Origin: an uncultured Prevotella sp.
GTDB taxonomy: Bacteria; Bacteroidota; Bacteroidia; Bacteroidales; Bacteroidaceae
Direction: 5' to 3'
Length of the DNA: 26,886 bases
Assembly (NCBI GenBank): GCA_900769275.1
Contig: CAAGGA010000141.1
Location: 1-26,886, forward strand
Below, in pieces: positions 14,793-23,117 of this stretch. Made by a program: the position numbers and the translations under genes. The notes beneath the pieces are model-generated. The model was not told the origin of the DNA. It saw only the letters and a program-made list of their open reading frames with translations, and made no database searches. Every line of letters begins with the position of its first letter. Within the stretch, counting starts at the first letter, position 1.

Positions 14793-17111
14793 ATGAACGT
14801 AATTACAAAGACTGTCTCACTGCCTGATGGACGTGAAATCACCATTGAGACCGGAAAACTGGCAAAGCAGGCCGACGGATCATGTACCCTGAGAATGGGT
14901 AACACCATGCTTCTCGCCACTGTATGTGCCGCAAAAGATGCAGTTCCTGGAACAGATTTCATGCCACTGCAGGTAGAGTATCGTGAGCAGTACGCCGCTG
15001 CAGGACGCTTCCCCGGCGGATTTACCAAGCGTGAGGGAAAGGCAAGCGATGAGGAAATCCTCACCTGCCGTCTCGTGGATCGCGCCCTCAGACCTCTCTT
15101 CCCAAGCGATTTCCACGCTGAAGTGTATGTTAACGTAATCCTTTTCTCCGCCGACGGAGTAGATCAGCCAGACGCTCTCGCCGGCTTTGCCGCAAGTTGT
15201 GCGCTCGCCTGCTCCGACATCCCATTCGAATGCCCTATCTCTGAAGTAAGAGTAGCAAGGGTGAACGGAGAATATGTCATCAATCCTACTTTCGCCCAGA
15301 TGAAAGAAGCCGACATGGACCTCATGGTAGGTGCTACCGAAGAGAACATCATGATGGTGGAGGGAGAGATGAAAGAAGTGCAGGAAGCCGACCTTCTCAA
15401 CGCTCTCAAGGCTGCACACGCTGCCATCAAGCCTATGTGCGCCATGCAGAACGAACTCATGAAGGAGCTTGGCACCGACACCAAGCGCGAGTATTGCCAC
15501 GAGGTAAACGACGAAGAACTCAAGGAGCAGGTCAGCAAAGACTGCTATCAGAAGTGCTATGACATAGTAAAGCAGGCACTCGAAAAGCACGCACGCGCCG
15601 AGGCTTTCGAGGCTATAAAGGATGAATTCAAGGAGGCATACGCTGCTGCACATACCGAACTCACCGAGGACGAGATGGAAGAGAAGTATGCTCTCATCGA
15701 CAAATATTACCATGACGTGGAGAAAGATGCCATGCGTCGCTGCATCCTCGACGAGGGCGTACGCCTCGACGGCAGAAAGACCGACGAGATACGTCCTATC
15801 TGGTGCGAGGTTTCACCGCTACCAATGCCTCACGGCTCCTCTATCTTCACACGTGGAGAGACACAGTCACTCACTACCTGTACCCTCGGCACCAAGCTCG
15901 ACGAGAAGATGGTCGATGGCGCACTGGAGAAATACTACATGAAATTCCTCCTGCACTATAACTTCCCTCCGTTCTGCACGGGCGAGGCAAAGGCACAGCG
16001 TGGCGTAGGTCGCCGCGAGATAGGTCACGGACACCTCGCATGGCGCGGACTCAAGGGACAGATTCCCGAGGACTTCCCCTACACAGTACGCGTAGTAAGC
16101 CAGATACTTGAGTCCAACGGCTCTTCCTCAATGGCTACCGTATGCGCAGGAACACTCGCCCTCATGGACGCAGGTGTACCGATGAAGAACCCCGTCTCAG
16201 GCATTGCCATGGGTCTTATCAAGAACCCCGGTGAGGACAAGTACGCCGTACTCTCCGACATCCTCGGCGATGAAGACCACCTCGGTGACATGGACTTCAA
16301 GACAACGGGCACGAAGAATGGTCTCACTGCAACGCAGATGGACATCAAGTGCGACGGTCTCTCATACGAAATCCTCGAAAAAGCCCTCGCTCAGGCCAAG
16401 GCAGGACGCGAGCATATCCTCAACTGCATCACGGATACCATCGCCGAACCACGTCCGGAACTCAAGCCGCAGGTACCGCGCATCGTGCAGATAGAGATAC
16501 CTAAGGAGTTCATCGGTGCCGTGATAGGTCCCGGAGGAAAGATTATCCAGCAGATGCAGGAAGAGACCGGCTCTACCATCACCATCGACGAAATCGACGG
16601 TGTGGGCAAGGTGCAGGTGGCTGCTCCTGACAAGGACTCCATCGAAGCCGCCCTCGCCAAGATAAAGGCTATCGTGGCAATCCCCGAAATAGGCGAGATA
16701 TACGAGGGAACGGTGCGCTCCGTAATGCCTTACGGATGCTTCGTGGAGATACTTCCCGGCAAGGACGGTCTGCTCCACATCTCCGAAATCGACTGGAAGC
16801 GTCTCGAAACCGTAGAGGAAGCCGGCATCAAGGAAGGCGACAAGATTAAGGTGAAGCTCCTTGAGATTGACCCCAAGACAGGCAAGTACAAGCTCTCTCA
16901 CCGTGTGCTCATCGAAAAGCCGGAAGGATACGTAGAGCGTGAGCGTCGTCCACGCCCGGAAAGAGGCGAACGCCGCGGTCCGCGTCCCGAGCGCGGAGAG
17001 CGTCGTCCACGTCCCGAGCGTCCCGAACGCCATGAACGTCGCAACGACTATCACGACCATCACGAGCCGAAAGACTTCAACGACAGCCTCGACCACGACA
17101 ATGACTTCTAA
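14793..17111 (+). CDS. pnp: Polynucleotide phosphorylase (PNPase)
   Basis: This enzyme degrades RNA from the 3' end with phosphate, releasing nucleoside diphosphates; it acts as a trimer in the cytoplasm. The 772-residue protein has the full domain order: a first RNase PH domain (about 1-230, GRFPGGFTKREGKASDEEIL), an all-helical linker with an unusually Glu-rich stretch, a second RNase PH domain (about 320-545, MPHGSSIFTRGETQSL and the DILGDEDHLGDMDFK catalytic block), a KH domain (VIGPGGKI at 577-584) and an S1 domain (about 635-705, YEGTVRSVMPYGCFVEI). The tail after residue 710 is a low-complexity RPRPERGERR repeat ending in a His/Asp-rich run, which probably adds RNA or protein contacts. 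Own promoter before, strong terminator after. Confidence 0.97.
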   Translation: MNVITKTVSLPDGREITIETGKLAKQADGSCTLRMGNTMLLATVCAAKDAVPGTDFMPLQVEYREQYAAAGRFPGGFTKREGKASDEEILTCRLVDRALRPLFPSDFHAEVYVNVILFSADGVDQPDALAGFAASCALACSDIPFECPISEVRVARVNGEYVINPTFAQMKEADMDLMVGATEENIMMVEGEMKEVQEADLLNALKAAHAAIKPMCAMQNELMKELGTDTKREYCHEVNDEELKEQVSKDCYQKCYDIVKQALEKHARAEAFEAIKDEFKEAYAAAHTELTEDEMEEKYALIDKYYHDVEKDAMRRCILDEGVRLDGRKTDEIRPIWCEVSPLPMPHGSSIFTRGETQSLTTCTLGTKLDEKMVDGALEKYYMKFLLHYNFPPFCTGEAKAQRGVGRREIGHGHLAWRGLKGQIPEDFPYTVRVVSQILESNGSSSMATVCAGTLALMDAGVPMKNPVSGIAMGLIKNPGEDKYAVLSDILGDEDHLGDMDFKTTGTKNGLTATQMDIKCDGLSYEILEKALAQAKAGREHILNCITDTIAEPRPELKPQVPRIVQIEIPKEFIGAVIGPGGKIIQQMQEETGSTITIDEIDGVGKVQVAAPDKDSIEAALAKIKAIVAIPEIGEIYEGTVRSVMPYGCFVEILPGKDGLLHISEIDWKRLETVEEAGIKEGDKIKVKLLEIDPKTGKYKLSHRVLIEKPEGYVERERRPRPERGERRGPRPERGERRPRPERPERHERRNDYHDHHEPKDFNDSLDHDNDF

Positions 17112-17144
17112 GCAACAGGACACGATTCCAACGTAATAACAGAC

Positions 17145-17187
17145 AAGCGGACATACCGAAACAAAGGTATGTCCGCTTATTTTTTTT
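17145..17187 (+). terminator. Rho-independent terminator of pnp
   Basis: The perfect 13-bp stem AAGCGGACATACC (17145-17157) with GGTATGTCCGCTT (17166-17178) has an 8-base loop and is followed by eight T (17180-17187). It lies 33 bases after the pnp stop. Confidence 0.93.
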
Positions 17188-17238
17188 CATGGGAGGGAGA
17201 GGATGACGCAAGACATGGAATGAATACTACGTCTTATT

Positions 17239-17270
17239 CTTGGTAGTATAAACCAAAATAACTACCTTTG
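17239..17270 (+). promoter_or_regulatory. Promoter for the S46 peptidase
   Basis: TACCTTTG (17263-17270) matches the -7 consensus. CTTG (17239-17242) is a near -33 match at 20-base spacing. The leader is about 20 bases. Confidence 0.6.
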
Positions 17271-17294
17271 CACCCGAAATAAAACAATATATAT

Positions 17295-19451
17295 ATGAAT
17301 AAGGTAAAGCATATCGCATCACTATGCACCGCTATCGCCATGATGTGCATCACATCATCGGTTCGTGCCGACGAGGGAATGTGGACCCTCCACAACCTTC
17401 CCGACGCCGCTTTCCGCCAGATGCAGGCAGAAGGCTTCTCCCTGCCACAAAACAAGCTATTCGCTGACGACGACGCAATAGGACGCGCCGTGGTCAATTT
17501 CGGTGGCTTCTGTTCAGGCGTAGTCGTCTCTCCCGACGGTCTCGTATTCACCAACCACCACTGCGGCTTTGAGGCAATCCGCAGCCACAGCACCGTGGAG
17601 CACGACTATATGCTCAACGGCTTCTGCTCGCAGTCATACGAAGAGGAACTCCCGAACGAAAACCTCTTCGTGGGATTCATGGTTTCCCAGGAAGACATTA
17701 CGGAGAGAATGGACAGCCTCGGCATCTTCTCCATGACTCTCGACCGTCAGCAGGAACTGATTGACTCCGTGGAGGATGCGGAAAACGAACGCGTCAAGGC
17801 CGCTGACTCCACGCTGAGGGCTGAGGTAAAGCCTTTCTACGAGGGCAACAGGTACTACCTCACCGTCTATCAGGACTTCACAGACGTCAGGCTTGTATTC
17901 ACCATTCCCAAGTCAATGGGTAAGTTCGGAGGAGAGACAGACAACTGGATGTGGCCCAGACAGACCTGCGACTTCTCCGTCTTCCGCATCTATTGCGACC
18001 CCGTGACGGGAAAGCCTGCACGATACAGCAAGGACAACGTGCCCTATCACCCGAAGAAATGGGCGAAAGTGTCGCTTGACGGCTACAAGAACGGGGACTT
18101 CGCAATGACCATGGGCTACCCCGGAAGCACCGAGAGATACCTCTCCAGCCATGGTATCAGGGAGATGCGCGACGCCGTCCACGAGCCACGCATCAAGGTG
18201 CGCGGCATCCGTCAGGAGATAATGCTGCGCCACATGCGTGCCGACGAAGCTGTGCGTATCAAGTATGACTCCAAATATGCGCAGTCATCCAACTACTGGA
18301 AGAATGCCATCGGCATGAACAAGTGCATCGACTCCATCGGTATCATTGCCATGAAGCAGAGACATGAGGACATGGTGCGCAACTATATTGACACGACAGG
18401 TTACCTGAAGGGCAAGCTCAACTTCCCCGTCATGTATCATCTCTACCAGTCCAACTACGGTCTGCGCCGTGCCATGACCCTCTTTACGGAGACCATGTAC
18501 CTCGGTTCGGAAGTGACATCACGCGCCCTGCGCTATGCCCTCGGCATGACCGTGAAAGGACCTGAAAAGAAAAAGAGCAAGCAATACGTGGAATTTGACG
18601 ACAATACTGGCACATGGGACGAGGCAACGGAAAAGGAAATCCTCGTGGCACTGCTCAGGAACTACCGCGAAAGCGTGGACGGCAAATGGCTTCCCGACTT
18701 CTACAACACCATCGACAAGCAGTTCGGCGGCGACTATGAGGCATACGTCAATGAGATTTTCGCCAACTCCATACTCATGAAGAAAGGGGCCAAGATATAT
18801 TTCAACAAGAAGAAGACGGACAAAGACCTCGGCATTCAGATGAGCAACGACCTGTCTGCCATACTCGGCGAACTGCGTATCGAGATGGATTCCATCGGTG
18901 ACTGCATCGCCCTGCAGGAGCGTTATCTGTGCGATGCCAAGATACGTATGGAGCAAGACCTGCCCCACTACTCCGATGCCAACTTCACCCTGCGCCTCTC
19001 TTACGGTCAGGTGGGCGGCTACGACCTCGGCGGCAATGATTCCGGGTTCTACACCTCAGCCGAGAGTATCGTAGAGAAAATGAAGCTCGGCGACGAGAAA
19101 ACGGCTCCAAAGGGAAAGTATAACTTCGAGTATTTCGCCGAACCTGTCATGCACGAACTTATGTCAGCCAGGGATTTCGGACGCTATGCCGACCGCAACA
19201 CCGGCAAGATGCACCTCTGCTTCCTTACCAACAACGACATAACGGGCGGTAACTCCGGCAGCCCTATGTTCGACGGCAACGGCAATCTCATCGGTCTTGC
19301 CTTTGACGGCAACTGGGACAGTCTCTCTGCCGACATCTTCTTTGACAAAAAACTTGCCCGCTGCATCGGCGTAGATATCCGCTACGTCATATATATGATG
19401 GACAAATGGGGTAAGGAAGAGCGTCTGCTCCGAGAGATGGGAGTGAGGTGA
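17295..19451 (+). CDS. S46 family dipeptidyl-peptidase, DPP7-type
   Basis: This is a serine exopeptidase that removes dipeptides from the N-termini of peptides in the periplasm. The 718-residue protein has a signal peptide ending near SSVRA (residue 25). Its chymotrypsin-like catalytic triad is visible as TNHHCGFE (His89), TCDFSVF (Asp226) and GGNSGSP (Ser654). A long helical cap domain sits between Asp and Ser. The residue controlling specificity in this family is Gly in DPP7 (hydrophobic P1) and Arg in DPP11 (acidic P1). Here the motif reads LAFDGNW, with Gly672, so DPP7-like specificity is predicted. Full length and intact. It has its own promoter after the pnp terminator and is followed by a repeat-only gap facing a convergent gene. 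Confidence 0.93.
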   Translation: MNKVKHIASLCTAIAMMCITSSVRADEGMWTLHNLPDAAFRQMQAEGFSLPQNKLFADDDAIGRAVVNFGGFCSGVVVSPDGLVFTNHHCGFEAIRSHSTVEHDYMLNGFCSQSYEEELPNENLFVGFMVSQEDITERMDSLGIFSMTLDRQQELIDSVEDAENERVKAADSTLRAEVKPFYEGNRYYLTVYQDFTDVRLVFTIPKSMGKFGGETDNWMWPRQTCDFSVFRIYCDPVTGKPARYSKDNVPYHPKKWAKVSLDGYKNGDFAMTMGYPGSTERYLSSHGIREMRDAVHEPRIKVRGIRQEIMLRHMRADEAVRIKYDSKYAQSSNYWKNAIGMNKCIDSIGIIAMKQRHEDMVRNYIDTTGYLKGKLNFPVMYHLYQSNYGLRRAMTLFTETMYLGSEVTSRALRYALGMTVKGPEKKKSKQYVEFDDNTGTWDEATEKEILVALLRNYRESVDGKWLPDFYNTIDKQFGGDYEAYVNEIFANSILMKKGAKIYFNKKKTDKDLGIQMSNDLSAILGELRIEMDSIGDCIALQERYLCDAKIRMEQDLPHYSDANFTLRLSYGQVGGYDLGGNDSGFYTSAESIVEKMKLGDEKTAPKGKYNFEYFAEPVMHELMSARDFGRYADRNTGKMHLCFLTNNDITGGNSGSPMFDGNGNLIGLAFDGNWDSLSADIFFDKKLARCIGVDIRYVIYMMDKWGKEERLLREMGVR

Positions 19452-19460
19452 TTTTGTTTT

Positions 19461-19620
19461 GGTTTTTGGTTGTGGGTTGTGGTTTTTTGGTTAGGTTAGC
19501 CTTGGCTCCTGAAAAATACTCCGTCAGTTCACGCACTATCAAACCAAGAACCTACAACCAAAAACCCAAAACCTACAACCAAAAACCCAAAACCTACAAC
19601 CAAAAAACCAGTAACCTAAC
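19461..19620. repeat. Facing G/T-rich and C/A-rich arrays (array B)
   Basis: The left G/T-rich arm is at 19461-19498 (GGTTTTTGGTTGTGGGTTGT onward). After a 43-base spacer, the right arm at 19542-19620 contains three tandem 21-bp copies (19549-19569, 19570-19590, 19591-19611) starting AACCTACAACCAAAAA. The third copy is slightly changed. The arms are complementary in character, so a long imperfect hairpin can form. It begins 10 bases after the S46 peptidase stop. Confidence 0.85.
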
Positions 19621-19639
19621 GTGAGTTTGAGGCAGTGTC

Positions 19640-19819
19640 GCAATAGGACAAAATAACAGCTTAGTTTTTGCAAGGTAAAAGCTAAGCTATTACAATGCAA
19701 AAGCGTTGATATTACCGGGTAAAAGCTAAGCTTTTGCACCGTAATATCAACGCTTTTTGTATCATGCTGATTTTATGGGCGTTACAACACCGAATGCAGT
19801 AGGTAGCAATAGGACAAAA
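19640..19819. repeat. Palindromic intergenic element bounded by 14-bp direct repeats
   Basis: GCAATAGGACAAAA occurs at 19640-19653 and 19806-19819. Between them are two hairpins. The first pairs TAACAGCTTAGTTTTT (from about 19654) with AAAAGCTAAGCTATTA (to about 19693) around GCAAGGT. The second pairs AAAAGCGTTGATATTAC (19699-19715) perfectly with 19741-19757, with a nested AAAAGCT/AGCTTTT stem inside (19721-19735). GGTAAAAGCTAAGCT is shared by both hairpins. No protein is plausibly encoded. A small non-autonomous mobile element or a structured RNA is possible. Confidence 0.75.
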
Positions 19820-19847
19820 CAATCATTGGCATGGTTTTCCTATATCT

Positions 19848-19966
19848 GGTTGTTGGTTTTGGGTTGTTGGTTTTGGGTTGGGTTACCTTTGCCTCATGAG
19901 TGAGTCTCCCGAAGCAACGCATTACTAACCGAAAACCGAAAACCAAAAACCAAAAACCGAAAACCC
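19848..19966. repeat. Facing G/T-rich and C/A-rich arrays (array C)
   Basis: The left arm 19848-19885 has two 14-bp GGTTGTTGGTTTTG units. The right arm 19927-19966 has repeated AACCGAAA/AACCAAAA units. The 41-base spacer resembles the one in array B. It ends 11 bases before the stop of the convergent - strand gene. Confidence 0.85.
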
Positions 19967-19977
19967 ACGAACATCCC

Positions 19978-20658
19978 CTACAACAACTGGAACTTCAGGC
20001 CGAGAGAAAGCCCAAAGACATCCCAGAAACGGGCGTTGCCATTGCGGAAAAAGGGCATGAAATATATGTCGCAGGTGCTTATCTCATAGAAAGCCGTGAT
20101 GCTCTTGATGTACCTCCTCGTGTTATGCGGTATCTCCTTAGTGACTCTCTGCCCGAGAAAGACATTCGGACGGAAACGGGTGGAGAAAGGATAATAGCCG
20201 CTGCTGTACTTTGCAGGCTGCTTGGACCAGAACATTGAGCCGAGGACAGAGTTGAAATAGAGTCCGCATTCCAAAGGCTCGAACGACCAGCCGTTGCGCA
20301 TACTCACCGACCAGGGGATGTAGTTCTCCTTCAGCGTCAGCGTCATCTTCACGTGACGGGAGTCATATTTCGGAATGATACCTATGAGGAAATGCGTCTC
20401 CCACTGCCTGCGCCTGCCGTAATCCCAGCCTATTCCGATGGAGGCGAAGCCCATGTTGCCCGCAAACTGCAACACGTGCTGCGTAGGGATGAGGTTCTCC
20501 CACTGCGCCCTGTAGCGGTGAATGCGCTTGTCGTAGCGGCTGTAATGGTTAGTGGTATCGCTCACCAGTATCGAGTCACCCTGCGTTGCAGCACGCAAGG
20601 TGGTGACCGCCAACGTCAGAAAGGCGGCTGTCATTATCCTAAAACGTGATGACTTCAT
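19978..20658 (-). CDS. Exported protein, probably an outer-membrane barrel, unknown function
   Basis: The 226-residue protein has an N-terminal signal (MKSSRFRIMTAAFLTLAVTT, cleavage near LRAA). The mature part is rich in aromatic residues and alternating strands (FASIGIGWDYGRRRQWETHFLIGI, then WDVFGLSLGLKFQLL at the C-terminus). That pattern is typical of small Bacteroidetes outer-membrane beta-barrels. I do not recognise a named family. The start overlaps the upstream metallophosphoesterase gene by 20 bases, so the two are an operon. A start at the internal Met (20634) would remove the overlap and keep a shorter signal sequence. No internal promoter is visible. Confidence 0.7.
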   Translation of the reverse strand: MKSSRFRIMTAAFLTLAVTTLRAATQGDSILVSDTTNHYSRYDKRIHRYRAQWENLIPTQHVLQFAGNMGFASIGIGWDYGRRRQWETHFLIGIIPKYDSRHVKMTLTLKENYIPWSVSMRNGWSFEPLECGLYFNSVLGSMFWSKQPAKYSSGYYPFSTRFRPNVFLGQRVTKEIPHNTRRYIKSITAFYEISTCDIYFMPFFRNGNARFWDVFGLSLGLKFQLL

Positions 20659-21454
20659 GGCTGTAACCCTCCTTTGTTATGATGAAGATGCGGTATTCCC
20701 TCTTCTCGGCAGAAGCCGTCTCGTAGTATATTGTGCCGTCACCGAAGATGTCATGCTCCTCGGTATGATGCCCGTGACCGTAGAGACAGAAGAGAAGATT
20801 GGGGAAATTATGGATATAGTGGTTGAAAGGCTTCGCCACATTGTTGTTGAACTGCTCGCAATAAGGCTCTGCGTGCATACAGATGACCGTGCGGTCGAAC
20901 AGTGCGGTGTCGGTGACGGCTTCCCTTTCGAGGAAGTCGAAGTCGGGGACAGGTTCGGAATAGTCATACTCTATGGCATTCGTATTGACCATGAGAAACT
21001 TCACTCCTCCGGCTATGAACGAGAAGTCATTGTCTCCGAACATCTTGCTGAAAGCCTCGTTGCCCGTGCCAAGGCAGTCATGATTGCCCTGCATCACGAC
21101 GTATGGCACGTTGATTCTCGCCAGAATGTCCCTCGCCCAGACGTATTCCTGCGTCGAACCGAAGTCCGTGATGTCGCCGAGGTGCATCACGAAGTCGATG
21201 GAATCGCGGCGGTTTATGTCCGCTATCTCGTCTTTCAGGTCATCATACCACTGGTGTGAGTCGCTTATCACGGCTATCCTCAGCGTGTCCCTATCCCTCA
21301 GCAGAGTCTCTATTTTTGCAATGTTCCTTGCATTGATGTCCGTTTCGCCCTTTATCCTCGTATCGTATGGGTGGATATCAAAGACCGTATCGCACGCCAT
21401 CATGAGCAGGGCGAGAAAGAACAACGGCATGCGCATTGTCATTTTCCTTTTCAT
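20639..21454 (-). CDS. Metallophosphoesterase lipoprotein
   Basis: The 271-residue protein has a lipoprotein signal sequence ending LLMMAC (Cys21). The calcineurin-like phosphoesterase motifs follow in order: SDSH (Asp65, His67), HLGDITDFGS (Asp94), MQGNHD (Asn124, His125), ICMHAEP (His194) and YGHGHH (His227, His229). All metal ligands of the two-metal centre are present, so an active phosphomonoesterase or phosphodiesterase facing the periplasm or surface is predicted. The substrate is unknown. It is the first gene of a two-gene - strand unit with the barrel-like protein. The hydrophobic signal begins after a basic MKRKMTMRM. Confidence 0.9.
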   Translation of the reverse strand: MKRKMTMRMPLFFLALLMMACDTVFDIHPYDTRIKGETDINARNIAKIETLLRDRDTLRIAVISDSHQWYDDLKDEIADINRRDSIDFVMHLGDITDFGSTQEYVWARDILARINVPYVVMQGNHDCLGTGNEAFSKMFGDNDFSFIAGGVKFLMVNTNAIEYDYSEPVPDFDFLEREAVTDTALFDRTVICMHAEPYCEQFNNNVAKPFNHYIHNFPNLLFCLYGHGHHTEEHDIFGDGTIYYETASAEKREYRIFIITKEGYSHEVITF

Positions 21455-21517
21455 TGTCTTATTATCTTAATAACATCTACAGAATCATCCCATGCTTCTT
21501 TCCTGCCTTGGGGGTTG

Positions 21518-21549
21518 TAAAGGTAACACAAAATCCCGAGAAAACCAAA
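21518..21549 (-). promoter_or_regulatory. Possible promoter for the metallophosphoesterase operon
   Basis: On the - strand, TACCTTTA (21518-21525) is one base off the -7 consensus. TTTG (21546-21549) lies 20 bases upstream. The leader would be about 57 bases. Confidence 0.4.
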
Positions 21550-21569
21550 AGCAACGGGAATGTTTTCTC
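21538..21569 (-). terminator. Possible hairpin after the M16 peptidase gene
   Basis: GAGAAAAC (21538-21545) pairs perfectly with GTTTTCTC (21562-21569) across 16 bases, about 60 bases past the M16 stop. It overlaps the proposed promoter of the next gene. There is no clear T run, so this is tentative. Confidence 0.3.
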
Positions 21570-21627
21570 TCATTTTCTCAATACGTCAGATACGTTTCCA
21601 GACCTATTCCCGATGATTGTCAAACCC

Positions 21628-22884
21628 TCATGAGAAGACGAGGGTGAACAGTCTGTCATCAGACAGCGCACTGCTTACAAGGCGGTGGATGTCGTCCGGA
21701 GTAACGCCATCGATGTTGTCCAAAAGGCGGGGGATGGACTTCAGGGTGCCTTTGTGCAGATATTGCTTCGCCATGCTGATGGCATAGTTCTCCGCGTTGT
21801 CGGCAGAAAGGGCTATCTGACCCTTCAACTGCCTTTTGGCAGCATTCATGGCACGCTGTGAAAGGGGTGACTTCGCAAGCCTGCGGAGCTCGCCCTTCAC
21901 TATACGTATGCAGCGGTTCACGTCGTGAGGGTCACATCCGAAATAGACAGTCCACAGCAAGGCATCCGTATATACCGTCATGTTGCTCTCCACGGAATAC
22001 ACCAGTCCGCGGCGTTCACGCAGGGAAAGGTTCAGGCGCGAGTTCATGCTCGGACCTCCGAGGATGTTGTTCAGCACGAAAAGAGGTATTCTGTGCTTCT
22101 CCGTATCACCGTGCAGGACCGTCCCCATCATCACGTGAGCCTGATGGGTCTGCTGCTCCCGGTCATCCCTGCGGGTGCCGAGAATGTCCTCCCTCATGCC
22201 CTTGAAAGCGTCTTCACCGCTGCGCAGCCGTCCCCCGACAGCCGTCCCGCCGTCCAGGGGCATTGCAGAGAAAATCCTCTCCATACGCCTCACAAGCCGC
22301 TGGAAATCCACATCGCCCGATACATAGAACACCGCATGCTCCGGACGGTACAGCCTGCGGGTGAAGCGGAGGCAGTCGGCAGAGGTGAAACGCCTTACGC
22401 TCTCCTTGCTTCCAAGCACGTTATGCCCGATGGAATGGGAGGAAAACACCTCGTTCTCAAACTCATCGTATATCAGGTCGGCAGGAGAATCACGGTAACT
22501 GTCTATCTCGTCGCACACCACCTCCTTCTCTTTCTCTATCTCATGCTCGGGATAGACGCTGTGGAAAACGATGTCCGTGAGCAGATCGACAGCCTTGTGG
22601 AAATGCTGACGGAGTATCGAAGCATAGTAGAACGTGTCCTCCTTCGTCGTAAAGGCATTGAGTTCGCCGCCAACCAGCTCCAGGGTGTTGATGACCTGAA
22701 GGGGAGAACGCCTTGCCGTACCCTTGAAAGTGGTATGCTCGCAGAAGTGCGCAAGTCCCTCTTCTCCCTGCTCCTCGTCCCTCGCCCCGGCATCCACGGC
22801 ATATCCGCAATACACCACCTCACCGGTACGGGGGAGGTGAATGATGCGAAGTCCGTTGTCAAGTCTGTATGTGTTGTATGTCAT
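21628..22884 (-). CDS. M16 family zinc peptidase (insulinase/processing-peptidase type)
   Basis: The 418-residue protein carries the inverted zinc motif HFCEH (residues 46-50), with Glu49 as catalytic base and the distal Glu ligand in VVCDEID about 76 residues later. The N-terminal TYRLDNGLRIIHLP and the SFGCDPHD-like C-terminal half follow the two-subdomain M16B layout. The size is right for a single-chain M16B peptidase. I chose the ATG at 22884 because the protein then starts at the family's usual N-terminus. An ATG at 22911 adds nine residues (MCRLDFYSD) and is also after the promoter. Substrates are unknown. No signal peptide is seen, so it is probably cytoplasmic. It is divergent from the RNA helicase. 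Confidence 0.9.
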   Translation of the reverse strand: MTYNTYRLDNGLRIIHLPRTGEVVYCGYAVDAGARDEEQGEEGLAHFCEHTTFKGTARRSPLQVINTLELVGGELNAFTTKEDTFYYASILRQHFHKAVDLLTDIVFHSVYPEHEIEKEKEVVCDEIDSYRDSPADLIYDEFENEVFSSHSIGHNVLGSKESVRRFTSADCLRFTRRLYRPEHAVFYVSGDVDFQRLVRRMERIFSAMPLDGGTAVGGRLRSGEDAFKGMREDILGTRRDDREQQTHQAHVMMGTVLHGDTEKHRIPLFVLNNILGGPSMNSRLNLSLRERRGLVYSVESNMTVYTDALLWTVYFGCDPHDVNRCIRIVKGELRRLAKSPLSQRAMNAAKRQLKGQIALSADNAENYAISMAKQYLHKGTLKSIPRLLDNIDGVTPDDIHRLVSSALSDDRLFTLVFS

Positions 22885-22938
22885 GTCGCTGTAAAAATCA
22901 AGTCTGCACATTCCCGTCGTTCCGTCGGAATATTAATG

Positions 22939-22970
22939 CAAAAGTAGGGAAAAATATCAGAAGCGACAAG
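22939..22970 (-). promoter_or_regulatory. Promoter for the M16 peptidase
   Basis: On the - strand, TACTTTTG (22939-22946) is the -7 match. CTTG (22967-22970) is a near -33 match at 20-base spacing. It sits back to back with the helicase promoter. Confidence 0.6.
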
Positions 22971-22988
22971 TTTTCCATATATTTTTAC

Positions 22989-22996
22989 TAACTTTG
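22989..22996 (+). promoter_or_regulatory. -7 element for the RNA helicase gene
   Basis: TAACTTTG matches TAnnTTTG. The leader to the start at 23118 would be about 115 bases, a length common for regulated helicase messages. No -33 match is seen. Confidence 0.5.
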
Positions 22997-23117
22997 CAGA
23001 CAAATAAATCATTATCCATACCCATCAGCAAAGCCGTCAGGACGAAAAACCGCAGAGATGCGGCAGAAATACAGGAAGAGACAGGACGGCTTTCGTCAAG
23101 AAAAAAACATAATACCG

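Noticed and set aside
19539..19739. - strand frame over array B and the palindromic element
   Set aside because: The peptide consists of repeat translations. No start signal or promoter supports it.
19455..19970. CRISPR-like alternation of repeats
   Set aside because: Repeat units are 14-21 bases, tandem and without unique spacers, and no cas genes are present.
20552..21259. + strand frame opposite the metallophosphoesterase
   Set aside because: All metallophosphoesterase motifs are on the - strand. The + frame is a shadow.
21925..22947. 340-codon + strand frame opposite the M16 peptidase
   Set aside because: The - strand frame has the HxxEH zinc motif, distal Glu and promoter. The + frame shows no recognisable pattern.
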